From Chryseobacterium caseinilyticum (GTDB lineage Bacteria; Bacteroidota; Bacteroidia; Flavobacteriales; Weeksellaceae), in assembly GCF_014837145.1 (NCBI RefSeq), contig NZ_JACYFS010000002.1, forward strand, positions 283,024 through 347,023: a stretch of 64,000 bases of DNA, read 5' to 3'. Made by a program: the position numbers and the translations under genes. The notes under the pieces were generated by a model. The model saw only the letters and a program-made list of their open reading frames with translations, was not told where the DNA came from and ran no database searches. Of this stretch, positions 7,736-16,340 are shown piece after piece. Each line of letters begins with the position of its first letter. The stretch's first letter is position 1.

Positions 7736-9199
7736 ATGCTAAAACAACATTTACAACTTAGACTTGGTCAGAAACTGGCTCCACAACAAATTCAGTTGAT
7801 GAAGTTGATTCAGCTCCACACTCTGGAATTTGAAGAAGAACTGGAGCGTGAGCTTGAAGAAAATCCTGCTCTCGAAATTGCCAAGGAAGATAATACAGAA
7901 GATGAATATTCGGCTCCTGATGAAACGTACGAAAGTGAAGGCAGCGAGAGCATAGAAACCGATTTTGATGTTGATCAGTACTTATACGATGATGAGCCGG
8001 GATATAAAACTGCCTCAAGCAACTATTCTGCAGACGATGAAGATTTTGACAACGAAAGTCTGCTTACAGAAGGGCAGTCTCTGTATGATTATCTTAATGA
8101 GCAGGTGCATTTGAGCAATATTGCTGAAGACGATCTTAAAATAGCAGAATACATTATTGGAAATTTAGATACCGACGGTTATCTCAGAAGAGAAATAAAA
8201 GCAATTGTTGACGATCTCGCATTTTCTCAGGGCGTTTACACTACAAAGGAAAAGGTAGAAGACGTGCTTGAAAATTACGTTCAGAAGCTGGATCCGCCGG
8301 GAGTAGGTGCCAGAAGCCTTCAGGAATGTCTTCTTTTACAGATTGAAAAGAAAGTAAGCTCAGACAAAGCCGTTTCTCTGGCAGCGAATATTCTCCGAAA
8401 TCAGTTTGATGCGCTTACCAACAAACATTACAATAAGATCATTCAGAAATACGATATTGAAGAATCGGATCTGAAAAAAGCTTTGGAGGAAATTGCAAAA
8501 TTGTCACCGAAAGTAGGAGGGAATTTTGATACTCAGACCATTACCATCAATCAGGAAATTATTCCGGATTTTGTGATTCAAGTGAAGGACGGAATGGTAA
8601 TTCCAATGCTGAACAGCAAAAATGCACCAACTTTGAGGGTAAGCGAAGAGTATAAGGATATTCTTTCTACGTATTCTCACGATAAAAAATCTTCGGAACA
8701 TAAGCAGGCAGCTTTATTTATCAAACAAAAACTGGATGCTGCAAAATGGTATATCGACGCGATTAACCAGCGCCAGAATACTTTATTACAGACGATTAAT
8801 GCAATTGTAAAGTTTCAGAAAGCTTATTTCCTAACGGGAGATGAGAAGTCTCTAAGACCAATGATCTTAAAAGATATTGCTGATATCACCGGTTTCGATA
8901 TTTCAACCATTTCAAGAGTTGTAAAAAGTAAATACGCCGATACACCTAACGGAATTCTCTATCTTAAAGATTTATTCTCAGATTCGTTAACAAATGATGA
9001 TGGCGAGGAAGTTTCAACAAAAGAAATCAAAAATCATCTTCAGGAAGTCATCAGCAAAGAAAACAAACGGAAGCCTCTTACAGACGATGCTTTGGTGGTA
9101 ATGCTGAAAGAACAGGGTTACAATATTGCCAGAAGAACTATCGCTAAATACCGTGAACAGCTCAATATTCCGGTAGCGAGACTGAGAAAAGAATTATAA
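7736..9199 (+). CDS. rpoN: RNA polymerase sigma-54 factor
   Basis: A 487-aa sigma-54. The glutamine-rich region I (MLKQHLQLRLGQKLAPQQIQ) that contacts AAA+ activators is at the N-terminus, then an acidic region II (about 55-110), the core-binding domain, and the DNA-binding part ending in the RpoN box (ARRTIAKYREQL, about residue 465) that reads the -24 promoter element. Length matches the family. Sigma-54 needs an enhancer-binding activator, and none is encoded in this window. A strong terminator follows directly. Confidence 0.97.
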   Translation: MLKQHLQLRLGQKLAPQQIQLMKLIQLHTLEFEEELERELEENPALEIAKEDNTEDEYSAPDETYESEGSESIETDFDVDQYLYDDEPGYKTASSNYSADDEDFDNESLLTEGQSLYDYLNEQVHLSNIAEDDLKIAEYIIGNLDTDGYLRREIKAIVDDLAFSQGVYTTKEKVEDVLENYVQKLDPPGVGARSLQECLLLQIEKKVSSDKAVSLAANILRNQFDALTNKHYNKIIQKYDIEESDLKKALEEIAKLSPKVGGNFDTQTITINQEIIPDFVIQVKDGMVIPMLNSKNAPTLRVSEEYKDILSTYSHDKKSSEHKQAALFIKQKLDAAKWYIDAINQRQNTLLQTINAIVKFQKAYFLTGDEKSLRPMILKDIADITGFDISTISRVVKSKYADTPNGILYLKDLFSDSLTNDDGEEVSTKEIKNHLQEVISKENKRKPLTDDALVVMLKEQGYNIARRTIAKYREQLNIPVARLRKEL

Positions 9200-9205
9200 A
9201 AAACG

Positions 9206-9238
9206 AAAAAGCATTTCAGAACGAAATGCTTTTTTTTT
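9206..9238 (+). terminator. terminator after rpoN
   Basis: Stem AAAAGCATTTC/GAAATGCTTTT with a 5-nt loop and a T run. Confidence 0.92.
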
Positions 9239-9262
9239 ATGCTGAAAATTATCCTTAAAAAA

Positions 9263-9937
9263 TTAATTTTCCTGAGAATCAATATCTTTTAACTGTTTTA
9301 AACTTTTATCCAATCTTCCCATAATGATGCCGTAAACCAATCGGTAGTAAAGCCAGATCAGAATTACGCAGAGAACAGTACTAATGATAATTCCTGCAAT
9401 GAAGCCTGTTTTTTCGGAAGATTCCAGATGAACGTTCTGGTGATTGATCACATAAAAAACAAAACAGGTAAAAACACTTGTAAATGTGATGAAAAGAATA
9501 ATATTAATTAAAATAAAGGCATTAACGGTCTTTTTAAAATTAATAATTCTAGTTATAAAAGCCTTAAGATCTTCCTCGATTCTTATTTTACGGTAATTCT
9601 GATAAAATTTAATCACAAAATAACCTGTGACCAAAAGGGTAATCGTTTTAATAACCAGATAAATATTTTCAAGATTACTTTTGAGCTCGGCATTTTTTTC
9701 CACACCCAATTTCTGAAGGGAAGACATAAAAGAACTCGATTCCTGATCCTGAATAATGTAATAAAATCCGAATAAAGTAAAGAAGAAAAACTCTGCTGCG
9801 CTGATCCAGAAAATATATTTCATGTAGTTGCGCGATTTTTTGTTGAGCATCTTCAGGATCTCACTGTCGTTATATTTATCTTCAACGGGTTGCTTTTGCC
9901 AGGTCGTTTTAAAGCTGTCTAAATCAAAATCAGGCAT
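9263..9937 (-). CDS. hypothetical membrane protein, probable ECF sigma partner
   Basis: A 224-aa protein. A cytoplasmic N-terminal part of about 38 residues (with FKTTWQKQPVE) precedes four hydrophobic segments (about 40-62, 91-112, 137-165, 177-202), and the C-terminal tail is charged. It overlaps the upstream ECF sigma gene by 8 bp, the usual arrangement for sigma and anti-sigma. The FKTTWQKQP-like N-terminal motif recurs in flavobacterial membrane proteins beside ECF factors (from memory). I see no zinc-binding anti-sigma motif, so the anti-sigma role rests on context only. Confidence 0.75.
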   Translation of the reverse strand: MPDFDLDSFKTTWQKQPVEDKYNDSEILKMLNKKSRNYMKYIFWISAAEFFFFTLFGFYYIIQDQESSSFMSSLQKLGVEKNAELKSNLENIYLVIKTITLLVTGYFVIKFYQNYRKIRIEEDLKAFITRIINFKKTVNAFILINIILFITFTSVFTCFVFYVINHQNVHLESSEKTGFIAGIIISTVLCVILIWLYYRLVYGIIMGRLDKSLKQLKDIDSQEN

Positions 9938-10421
9938 ATTTTTCCATCTTTTCTTTAAGAATTTTTTTCAGTCTGTTCATTTTTACACGGGCATTCACTT
10001 CAGTGATACCAAGGTTTTCTGCAATATCTCTGTACGGAAGATCGTCGAGATACATCATCACAATCGCTCTTTCCACATTGGGCAGCGTTTTGATCACCTG
10101 ATAAAGTAGTGAAATCTGTTGCTGCTTGTCGTCATTATCATCCTCATAATCTCTGAGGTTGATGTCGAGCTCATTGGTCTGTAAAGATTTGCTTTTTTTT
10201 CTGAATAACGTAATGGCAGTATTTAGAGCCACACGGTACATCCAGGTAGAAATTTTAGAATTTCCTTTAAAGGAATCATAGCTTTTCCAGAGTTGAAGAA
10301 CAATTTCCTGGAAGAGATCTTCTTCATCCTCAAGGGAATTGGTGTAAAGACGCGACACTTTGATAATCAATCCCTGATTATTTTTGATCAGCTGCGCAAA
10401 TTCTTTTTCTTTGGTCACCAA
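9930..10421 (-). CDS. ECF-type RNA polymerase sigma factor
   Basis: A 163-aa group 4 sigma factor. Region 2 is seen at about residues 20-85 (DLFQEIVLQLWKSYDSFKG, then ISTWMYRVALNTAI) and region 4 at about 108-155 with its helix-turn-helix (LPYRDIAENLGITEVNARVK). It directs RNA polymerase to a small regulon. The downstream gene overlaps by 8 bp and encodes a four-helix membrane protein, its likely regulator. Translational coupling would keep the two proteins balanced. Confidence 0.93.
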   Translation of the reverse strand: MVTKEKEFAQLIKNNQGLIIKVSRLYTNSLEDEEDLFQEIVLQLWKSYDSFKGNSKISTWMYRVALNTAITLFRKKSKSLQTNELDINLRDYEDDNDDKQQQISLLYQVIKTLPNVERAIVMMYLDDLPYRDIAENLGITEVNARVKMNRLKKILKEKMEKYA

Positions 10422-10768
10422 TTTAGTTTTTCAACTGCACGAAGATATGATATAATTTGAAAGTTTGAAAATTTTACTAATTTGAAAATGCTGCTGCTGC
10501 TTATTTTTTAAAGGAAAAAAAGTATCGATTCATTATCGAGGGAACATTCGATAATCATTTCTATCATTAATGCGATTAAAAAAATCTGCATAAGATTGCA
10601 AGGTTGGAGAAAATTATATGTTGTGGAGAATACGGGATCTAACCCATAACCTTTAGACTGCCAGTCTAACACTAAATGACGTGTGAACTGAAAATCTGTA
10701 AATAATGTGTGAATTTCCACGTATAATAAATTTTACAAATTATCTCATTACTAAATTTTCAAATTAGC
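10422..10768. other. intergenic region before rnpB
   Basis: This stretch of about 350 bp holds no supported protein gene. It contains the decayed tRNA-like sequence at 10624-10675 (annotated separately). The rest is AT-rich. Confidence 0.7.
10624..10675 (-). pseudogene. decayed tRNA-like sequence
   Basis: On the minus strand a perfect anticodon-arm pattern is seen: TTAGA, loop CTGGCAG, TCTAA. It is followed by a variable loop, a T-arm-like stretch (ATGGG, loop one base short, CCCGT) and an acceptor-like ATTCTCCA. The 5' side should supply GGAGAAT and a D-arm, but the sequence there has no matching stem. Loop position gives anticodon GGC (Ala), yet the acceptor lacks the G3-U70 pair of tRNA-Ala. 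I read it as a degenerate tRNA or a fragment left by integration. Confidence 0.45.
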
Positions 10769-10776
10769 TATCTTTG
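10769..10776 (+). promoter_or_regulatory. -7 element of rnpB
   Basis: TATCTTTG directly before the RNase P RNA. The RNA 5' end expected from the P1 helix lies about 4-6 nt after the final G, which calibrates start-site distance for other promoters in this window. Confidence 0.75.
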
Positions 10777-10779
10777 CAC

Positions 10780-11110
10780 CCACGAGAAAACCGGCCTGTT
10801 GATTCTCATTTTTTTGAGGGTAGGAAAGTCCGGACACCACAGGGCAGCAAAGCGGATAACATCCGTCATCCGCGAGGATAGGACAAGTGCAACAGAAAGC
10901 AGGTACAGTTCGGCTGTAGTGAAACCAGGTAAACTCTTTGCGGTGCAATGGTAAGTATATCGGTTCTTTTCAGAAATGAAAATAGGGGCGGCCCGTCCTG
11001 AAAACCGAGGGGTAATCAGCTCAAGTTGTGCAGCAATGTACAACGCAGATAAATAACAGGCGTCCTGATTTTTTGGGATACAGAATCCGGCTTACAGGTT
11101 TTCTCGTGGT
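10780..11110 (+). ncRNA. rnpB: RNase P RNA, bacterial type A
   Basis: The catalytic RNA of RNase P, which removes 5' leaders from pre-tRNAs. The universally conserved blocks are present: GAGGGTAGGAAAGTCCGGAC near 10825, and ACAGAATCCGGCTTACAG near 11080. The 5' end CACGAGAAAACC pairs with the 3' end GGTTTTCTCGTG to form helix P1, which sets the ends at about 10780 and 11110. The length of about 330 nt is normal. A TAnnTTTG promoter lies immediately upstream. Confidence 0.97.
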
Positions 11111-11272
11111 TTTTGTTGGGTGTGGGATGTCTAAACACCGCAAATCTCGTTTACTTCTTGGGTTTTTACCTGACTTTTTTGAAATTTTTTAGAAATTTAT
11201 AGTGTTATAAACAACATTTCTGAGTTAGCGATGTTATCACCTGTCTCTTTTTACTTTTGCCCTAGCTCATCC

Positions 11273-12142
11273 TTACTCACTTTCCAGCTGTTTTTTAGCT
11301 TCATCCAAACCTTTTTTGTCTTCTTTCGAAAGTTGTGGGAATTGTAAATCCATTTTCTCAAGAGTTTCAATAATAATCTGAATCGCTGCCAACCTCGCAA
11401 ACCATTTGTTATCCGCAGGAATTACGTACCAGGGTGCATAGTCTTTTGATGTTTCATTGATGGCGGTTTCGTAGCAATCCATGTATTTGTCAAACAACGC
11501 TCTTTCCGGAAGGTCTGCAGACGAGAATTTCCAGTTTTTTTCCTGTTCGTTGATGCGGTCCAGGAGTCTTTCCTTTTGCTCGTCTTTGGAAACATTTAGA
11601 AAAATTTTGATGATGGTTGTTCCGTTATTAGCAAGATGTTTTTCAAAATTGCTGATGCTTTCGTAACGGTTTTTCCAGAATTTACCGTCGAAATCTTTTA
11701 CGTCTTTCCAGGTTTTTTCACTTAAATTATACTCAGGATGCACCTTACAGACCAAAACGCTTTCATAGTGTGAACGGTTGAAAATTCCGATCATTCCTTT
11801 CTGCGGAACGGCTAAATAATGTCTCCACAGGAAGTCATGTGCATATTCTTTTGAGCTTGGTGTTTTGAAACTCATCACATTGCATCCCTGCGGATTTACA
11901 CCTCCAAAAACATGCTCAATTAACGAATCCTTTCCTGCTGCATCCATTGCCTGAAGTACAACCAGCAAAGATTGACTTCCGTCAGCATACAGTTTTTCCT
12001 GCAGGTCACGAAGTTTTTCTTTTTCCTTCATGATCATTTCTAAACCTTCCTCTTTTGTAAGTTTTCCCTTGTATGAAGTTTCTGTTTTTTTAATTGAAAA
12101 TTTACCGTTTACTTTAAATTCTTCTGAAAAATCGCTGTTCAT
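11273..12142 (-). CDS. polyphosphate kinase 2 family protein
   Basis: A 289-aa PPK2-family kinase, which uses polyphosphate to phosphorylate nucleotides or AMP/ADP. The Walker A-like loop (AMDAAGKDS, about residues 65-73), a second conserved segment (GIFNRSHYESVLV, lid region) and a late aromatic motif (DYAPWYVIPADNKW) are clear. A one-domain protein of this size fits the PPK2 class that acts on mono- or diphosphates; the exact class cannot be fixed by eye. It stands between rnpB and the DUF1573 gene on the opposite strand to rnpB and is probably transcribed alone. Confidence 0.93.
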   Translation of the reverse strand: MNSDFSEEFKVNGKFSIKKTETSYKGKLTKEEGLEMIMKEKEKLRDLQEKLYADGSQSLLVVLQAMDAAGKDSLIEHVFGGVNPQGCNVMSFKTPSSKEYAHDFLWRHYLAVPQKGMIGIFNRSHYESVLVCKVHPEYNLSEKTWKDVKDFDGKFWKNRYESISNFEKHLANNGTTIIKIFLNVSKDEQKERLLDRINEQEKNWKFSSADLPERALFDKYMDCYETAINETSKDYAPWYVIPADNKWFARLAAIQIIIETLEKMDLQFPQLSKEDKKGLDEAKKQLESE

Positions 12143-12164
12143 TTTTTAATATTTTATCTAAAAT

Positions 12165-12199
12165 AGCAAAAAAAAACCATCTCCGGTGAGAGATGGTTT
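12165..12199 (-). terminator. terminator of the DUF1573 gene
   Basis: Perfect stem AAACCATCTC/GAGATGGTTT with loop CGGT. The T run is on the minus strand, so it serves the DUF1573 gene ending at 12222. Confidence 0.88.
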
Positions 12200-12221
12200 A
12201 TATAATATTTTATTTCTAAAA

Positions 12222-12758
12222 TTAGTTTGCCGCTTTAGCTTCATTTGCCGCTTTTCTGGCTGCCTTTTCTGCTTTCTTAGCTTCTTTTGCTGCAATTTTA
12301 GCTGCTTTTTTATCAGCTTTTTCTTTAGCTTTTAATTCTTCTGGTGTTAAAACTATTGGCTCAGGCGCTGGTTCAGGTGCTGCTTCTACAGCGTTAGCAT
12401 CTACATTTCCTTTGATGTAGATAATACTTCTGCTGTTAACCGGGTCATTAGAAAATACTTCAATCATTTTAGTGAAAGGTCCTGCCAAAGCAGTGTTGTA
12501 TCCTACCTTAATTTTTGAAGATTTTCCTGGTAAAATAGGATCCTGGCTCCACTCAGGGGTTGTACATCCGCAAGATGGCTTTACGTTTGAAAGTACCAAA
12601 GGCTTGTCTCCGGTGTTTGTAACAGTAAAAAATCTTGTGCCGTCTGATCCGGGTTTGATTGTTCCGTATTCAAAAGTTGTATTGTCAAATGTGATGGTCT
12701 GCGCAGATGCAAAAGCAACTGTTCCCAATAAAGCAATTCCAGCTAGTAAGTTTTTCAT
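12222..12758 (-). CDS. exported DUF1573 domain protein with Ala/Lys tail
   Basis: A 178-aa exported protein. A Sec signal peptide (MKNLLAGIALLGTVAFASAQ) is followed by one DUF1573 domain (about residues 21-118), an immunoglobulin-like fold with the hallmark KPSCGCTTPEW. DUF1573 proteins are frequent in Bacteroidota and their role is unknown. From about residue 125 the protein is Pro/Glu and then Lys/Ala-rich (KAKEKADKKAAKIAAKEAKK), likely a helical or disordered tail that may bind the cell wall or nucleic acid; that is inference. It is transcribed alone. Confidence 0.88.
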   Translation of the reverse strand: MKNLLAGIALLGTVAFASAQTITFDNTTFEYGTIKPGSDGTRFFTVTNTGDKPLVLSNVKPSCGCTTPEWSQDPILPGKSSKIKVGYNTALAGPFTKMIEVFSNDPVNSRSIIYIKGNVDANAVEAAPEPAPEPIVLTPEELKAKEKADKKAAKIAAKEAKKAEKAARKAANEAKAAN

Positions 12759-12847
12759 ATACTTAAAGTTAATATGTATGTTAGATAATTTTGAGGAACA
12801 AAGTTAAAAATTATTTTAATTAGTGCTTACATTTTTTTACTTTAAAC

Positions 12848-12855
12848 TATTTTTG
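12848..12855 (+). promoter_or_regulatory. -7 element of valS
   Basis: TATTTTTG, 29 nt before the valS ATG. Confidence 0.55.
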
Positions 12856-12884
12856 CAGATTGTAAGATATAGAAATTAGAATTT

Positions 12885-15587
12885 ATGCAGATTTCAGAAA
12901 AATATAATCCTCAGGAAACAGAACAGAAATGGTACAAATACTGGCTGGAAAACAAATATTTCCACTCAGAACCCAACGAAAAGCCGCCTTACACAATTGT
13001 AATTCCACCGCCGAACGTCACGGGGATTCTACACATGGGTCACATGTTGAATAACACCATTCAGGATATTCTGGTTCGCCGTGCAAGAATGCAGGGCTTC
13101 AATGCCTGCTGGGTTCCGGGAACAGATCACGCTTCTATTGCTACAGAAGCGAAAGTTGTTGCCAAACTGAAGTCTGAAGGAATCAATAAATCTGACCTTA
13201 CCCGTGAAGAATTTTTGAAACACGCATGGGAATGGACTGACAAATACGGCGGAACTATACTTGAACAGCTGAAAAAACTGGGTTGCTCGTGCGACTGGGA
13301 CAGAACGAGTTTCACCATGGAACCGAAACTTTCGAGTCAGGTGATTAAGGCTTTTGTTGATTTGTATAATAAAGGTTTGATTTACAGAGGTTACCGTATG
13401 GTAAACTGGGATCCGGAAGCAAAAACCAATATCTCTGATGAAGAAGTAATTTTTAAAGAACAGAACGGAAAATTATATTTTCTTAAATATAAAATTGAAG
13501 GAACTGAAGAATTTCTTTCGGTAGCAACTACACGTCCGGAGACTATTTTTGGAGACACCGCAGTTTGTATCAATCCAAATGACGAAAGATATGCTCATCT
13601 GAAAGGTAAAAACGTTATTGTTCCCATCGTTAACAGAGCTATTCCAATTATCGAAGACGAATATGTTGATATTGAATTCGGGACTGGAGCACTTAAAATT
13701 ACTCCGGCTCATGATCTTAATGACTACGAAATCGGAAAGAAACACAATCTCCCAATGATTGATTCTCTGGATGACGACGCCAATCTGAATGAGCACGGAC
13801 TGCATTACGCAGGAAAAAACAGATTTGATGTAAGGAAACAGATCGCAAAAGAACTTGAAGAAAACAATCTGCTGCTGAAAGCGGAAGATTACGCCAATAA
13901 AGTAGGAACTTCTGAAAGAACAGGCGCTGTAATCGAGCCTAAAGTTTCTGTTCAGTGGTTTTTAAAAATGTCTGAAATCGGAAAACCTGCTTTGGATGTT
14001 GTGATGGATGATGAAGTAAAATTCTATCCTGAAAAATTCAAAAATACCTACAAACACTGGATGGAAAACATCCGCGACTGGAATATTTCCCGCCAGCTCT
14101 GGTGGGGACAGCAGATTCCTGCGTATTATTATGGTGAAGGTGAAAATGATTTTGTAGTTGCTGAAAATATTGAAGAAGCGCTGGAAATTGCGAAGGAAAA
14201 ATCTCAAATTTCAAACCTTCAAATTTCAAATCTCCGTCAGGACGGAGACGCCCTCGATACATGGTTCTCTTCATGGTTGTGGCCAATGTCGGTTTTTGAC
14301 GGACTGAATAATCCTGACAATAAAGACATCAATTATTATTATCCAACTGCAGATTTGGTAACTGGTCCGGATATCATCTTCTTCTGGGTTGCCAGGATGA
14401 TTATGGCAGGGTTGGAATACAGGAAAGAAATTCCTTTCAAAAATGTTTATTTTACAGGTATTGTGAGAGACAGACTGGGCAGAAAAATGTCTAAATCTCT
14501 CGGGAATTCACCGGATCCGTTGGATTTGATCGAGCGTTACGGAGCTGATGCAGTAAGAGTAGGAATTATGATGAGCTCTGCAGCCGGAAATGATTTAAAA
14601 TTTGATTCAGAACAGATTGATGAAGAAGGAAATGTTCTGACTGAAAAGCAGATCAAACAGAGAATGGAAGAGGGTAAAGATGCAGTTTACACTTCTCCGT
14701 TATGTGATCTTGGAAGAAATTTCGGGACTAAAATCTGGAACGCTTTCCGTTTGATCAACATGTGGAAGCATGAAGAAAAACCTGCAAATTCCACAGAGAT
14801 TCAGACTATCGAATGGTTTGAAAATCAACTCAATAAATCTATCGCAGAAATCAATGATCAGTTTGATAAATTCAGGATTTCGGATGCTTTAAATTTAATT
14901 CAGAAATTAATCAAAGATGACTTCTGTGGCTGGTATCTTGAAGCTGTAAAACCAAATTTCGGGGAAGGAATTTCAAAAGAAGTCTACACGAAAACCATTG
15001 AGTTATTCGAAGAACTGATGAAGCTGCTTCATCCGTTTATGCCTTTCCTTACAGAAGAATTGTGGCAGACGATTGCAGAAAGAAAGACGGAAGATGCTCT
15101 GATGATTGCTCAGCAGAAGAAATCAGAAACATTTGACGAAACAGTCATTAGGAATTTTGAAACAGCATCTGAAGTGATTTCAGGAGTAAGAAACTACCGT
15201 CAGACCAAAGGAATTTCTCCGAAAGAGAATGTGGAAGTTTACACGAATGCCGCAGAATTTGCCAATGAATCTGTCATTAAAAAACTGGCGAATATTTCAG
15301 AAATTCATTTCGCAACAAAAACAGATAAGCCAAGCTTCACATTCCTTGTCGGTTCTACAGAAATTTCAATTCCTTTAAGTGAAAACTTAGATTTAGGAGA
15401 AGAAAAAGAGAAAACCGAAGAAGAACTGAAATATTTAAAAGGCTTCCTGATTTCTGTAGATAAAAAGCTTTCCAACGAAAAATTTGTTGCCAACGCAAAA
15501 CCGGAAGTTGTAGAAGTGGAGCGCAAAAAACAGAAAGATGCACAGGATAAAATTGCAATTCTGGAAGAGAAACTGAAGAGTTTATAA
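12885..15587 (+). CDS. valS: valyl-tRNA synthetase
   Basis: A 900-aa class Ia synthetase that charges tRNA-Val and edits mischarged threonine. The HIGH motif is HMGH within PPPNVTGILHMGHMLN (about residue 50), the editing domain follows (ATTRPETIFGDTAV), and the KMSKS loop is in GRKMSKSLGNS (about residue 535). The C-terminus ends in a coiled coil. Near residues 439-451 the protein carries QISNLQISNL, encoded by a TCAAATTTCAAA-type stretch that matches the simple repeats found between genes in this window, just before the conserved DALDTWFSSWLWP. The insertion is in frame and the enzyme looks intact. Confidence 0.97.
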   Translation: MQISEKYNPQETEQKWYKYWLENKYFHSEPNEKPPYTIVIPPPNVTGILHMGHMLNNTIQDILVRRARMQGFNACWVPGTDHASIATEAKVVAKLKSEGINKSDLTREEFLKHAWEWTDKYGGTILEQLKKLGCSCDWDRTSFTMEPKLSSQVIKAFVDLYNKGLIYRGYRMVNWDPEAKTNISDEEVIFKEQNGKLYFLKYKIEGTEEFLSVATTRPETIFGDTAVCINPNDERYAHLKGKNVIVPIVNRAIPIIEDEYVDIEFGTGALKITPAHDLNDYEIGKKHNLPMIDSLDDDANLNEHGLHYAGKNRFDVRKQIAKELEENNLLLKAEDYANKVGTSERTGAVIEPKVSVQWFLKMSEIGKPALDVVMDDEVKFYPEKFKNTYKHWMENIRDWNISRQLWWGQQIPAYYYGEGENDFVVAENIEEALEIAKEKSQISNLQISNLRQDGDALDTWFSSWLWPMSVFDGLNNPDNKDINYYYPTADLVTGPDIIFFWVARMIMAGLEYRKEIPFKNVYFTGIVRDRLGRKMSKSLGNSPDPLDLIERYGADAVRVGIMMSSAAGNDLKFDSEQIDEEGNVLTEKQIKQRMEEGKDAVYTSPLCDLGRNFGTKIWNAFRLINMWKHEEKPANSTEIQTIEWFENQLNKSIAEINDQFDKFRISDALNLIQKLIKDDFCGWYLEAVKPNFGEGISKEVYTKTIELFEELMKLLHPFMPFLTEELWQTIAERKTEDALMIAQQKKSETFDETVIRNFETASEVISGVRNYRQTKGISPKENVEVYTNAAEFANESVIKKLANISEIHFATKTDKPSFTFLVGSTEISIPLSENLDLGEEKEKTEEELKYLKGFLISVDKKLSNEKFVANAKPEVVEVERKKQKDAQDKIAILEEKLKSL

Positions 15588-15597
15588 ATAAGTTTTG

Positions 15598-15636
15598 GGC
15601 TGAGATTAAGTTTCAGATTGATCTTTAATCTCAGCC
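15598..15636. other. long hairpin between valS and DUF4241 gene
   Basis: Perfect 12-bp inverted repeat GGCTGAGATTAA/TTAATCTCAGCC with a 15-nt loop. No T-tract follows; instead CCTCAGCCTTAACCTTAAA. It may end valS transcription or be a repeat-derived stem. Confidence 0.7.
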
Positions 15637-15659
15637 TCAGCCTTAACCTTAAAATTATA

Positions 15660-16295
15660 ATGCAACATATAGAAAATATAAAAAAACTGTTCTCAAAAAA
15701 CTTCGTGGAAAGTCCACTCATAGAAAGTTTTGAGGTTGGGAAAATCTATCTTTCAAGCGGAAAACTGGTGGCTTGCGATCCGGTTCTGACCAATGATATG
15801 AAACCGTTTACCACAGATTTCCCGACAGGCGAATTTCAGGTACTGCTTCATAAAGAAAGAGAAAGCAACTGCGTGGCATACGGCGAAATTGTTTTTGCCA
15901 AAAACGAGATTTTGAATTGGGAAATGGCTACAACACAAGGTCAGAATATTAAGGATCTCGCTAACGAAGAAGTCTTTGGTTATCCGGTAGAAAGCGGAAT
16001 GGGCTGTTTTATGGACCTCGAAAGTCAGAACAGTCTCAATGACCTTGAGCAGAAGCTTTTCCAGAGAAAAGGAGATGATTTCATGGGAATTTATGAAGAA
16101 TTTTTTCACGAACATTTTTTCGATGAAAACGGAGCCATCGATCAGTACGCATTTTTGAAACCTGATGAAGAGCAGCCCAGAAATATTTTCGCTTTTGAAA
16201 CCGGATATGGTGAAGGATTTTATGCAAGTTACATCGGATTTGACTCAAATAATAACCCTGTGAAGATAGTTACGGAATTTATTGAAATTCAGTAA
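15660..16295 (+). CDS. DUF4241 domain protein
   Basis: A 211-aa protein that fits DUF4241: the SGKLVACDPV strand near the N-terminus, a segment giving a pressure of Gly and aromatic residues (YPVESGMGCFMD), and the C-terminal ETGYGEGFYASYIGFDSNN. No signal peptide or membrane segment, so it is probably cytosolic. The family has no known function and is often linked to bacterial immunity-type proteins. The start at 15660 is preferred because the upstream 14 codons come from the repeat-like CAGCCTTAACC leader. Its neighbours do not suggest a toxin pair. Confidence 0.8.
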   Translation: MQHIENIKKLFSKNFVESPLIESFEVGKIYLSSGKLVACDPVLTNDMKPFTTDFPTGEFQVLLHKERESNCVAYGEIVFAKNEILNWEMATTQGQNIKDLANEEVFGYPVESGMGCFMDLESQNSLNDLEQKLFQRKGDDFMGIYEEFFHEHFFDENGAIDQYAFLKPDEEQPRNIFAFETGYGEGFYASYIGFDSNNNPVKIVTEFIEIQ

Positions 16296-16340
16296 AACAT
16301 ATAGTTTTTTAAGTTAAATTAGACTTCTGAAAACTGTAAG

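Noticed and set aside
12472-12807. A 111-codon plus-strand frame over the DUF1573 gene
   Set aside because: It lies opposite a clear DUF1573 coding sequence and has no homology of its own.
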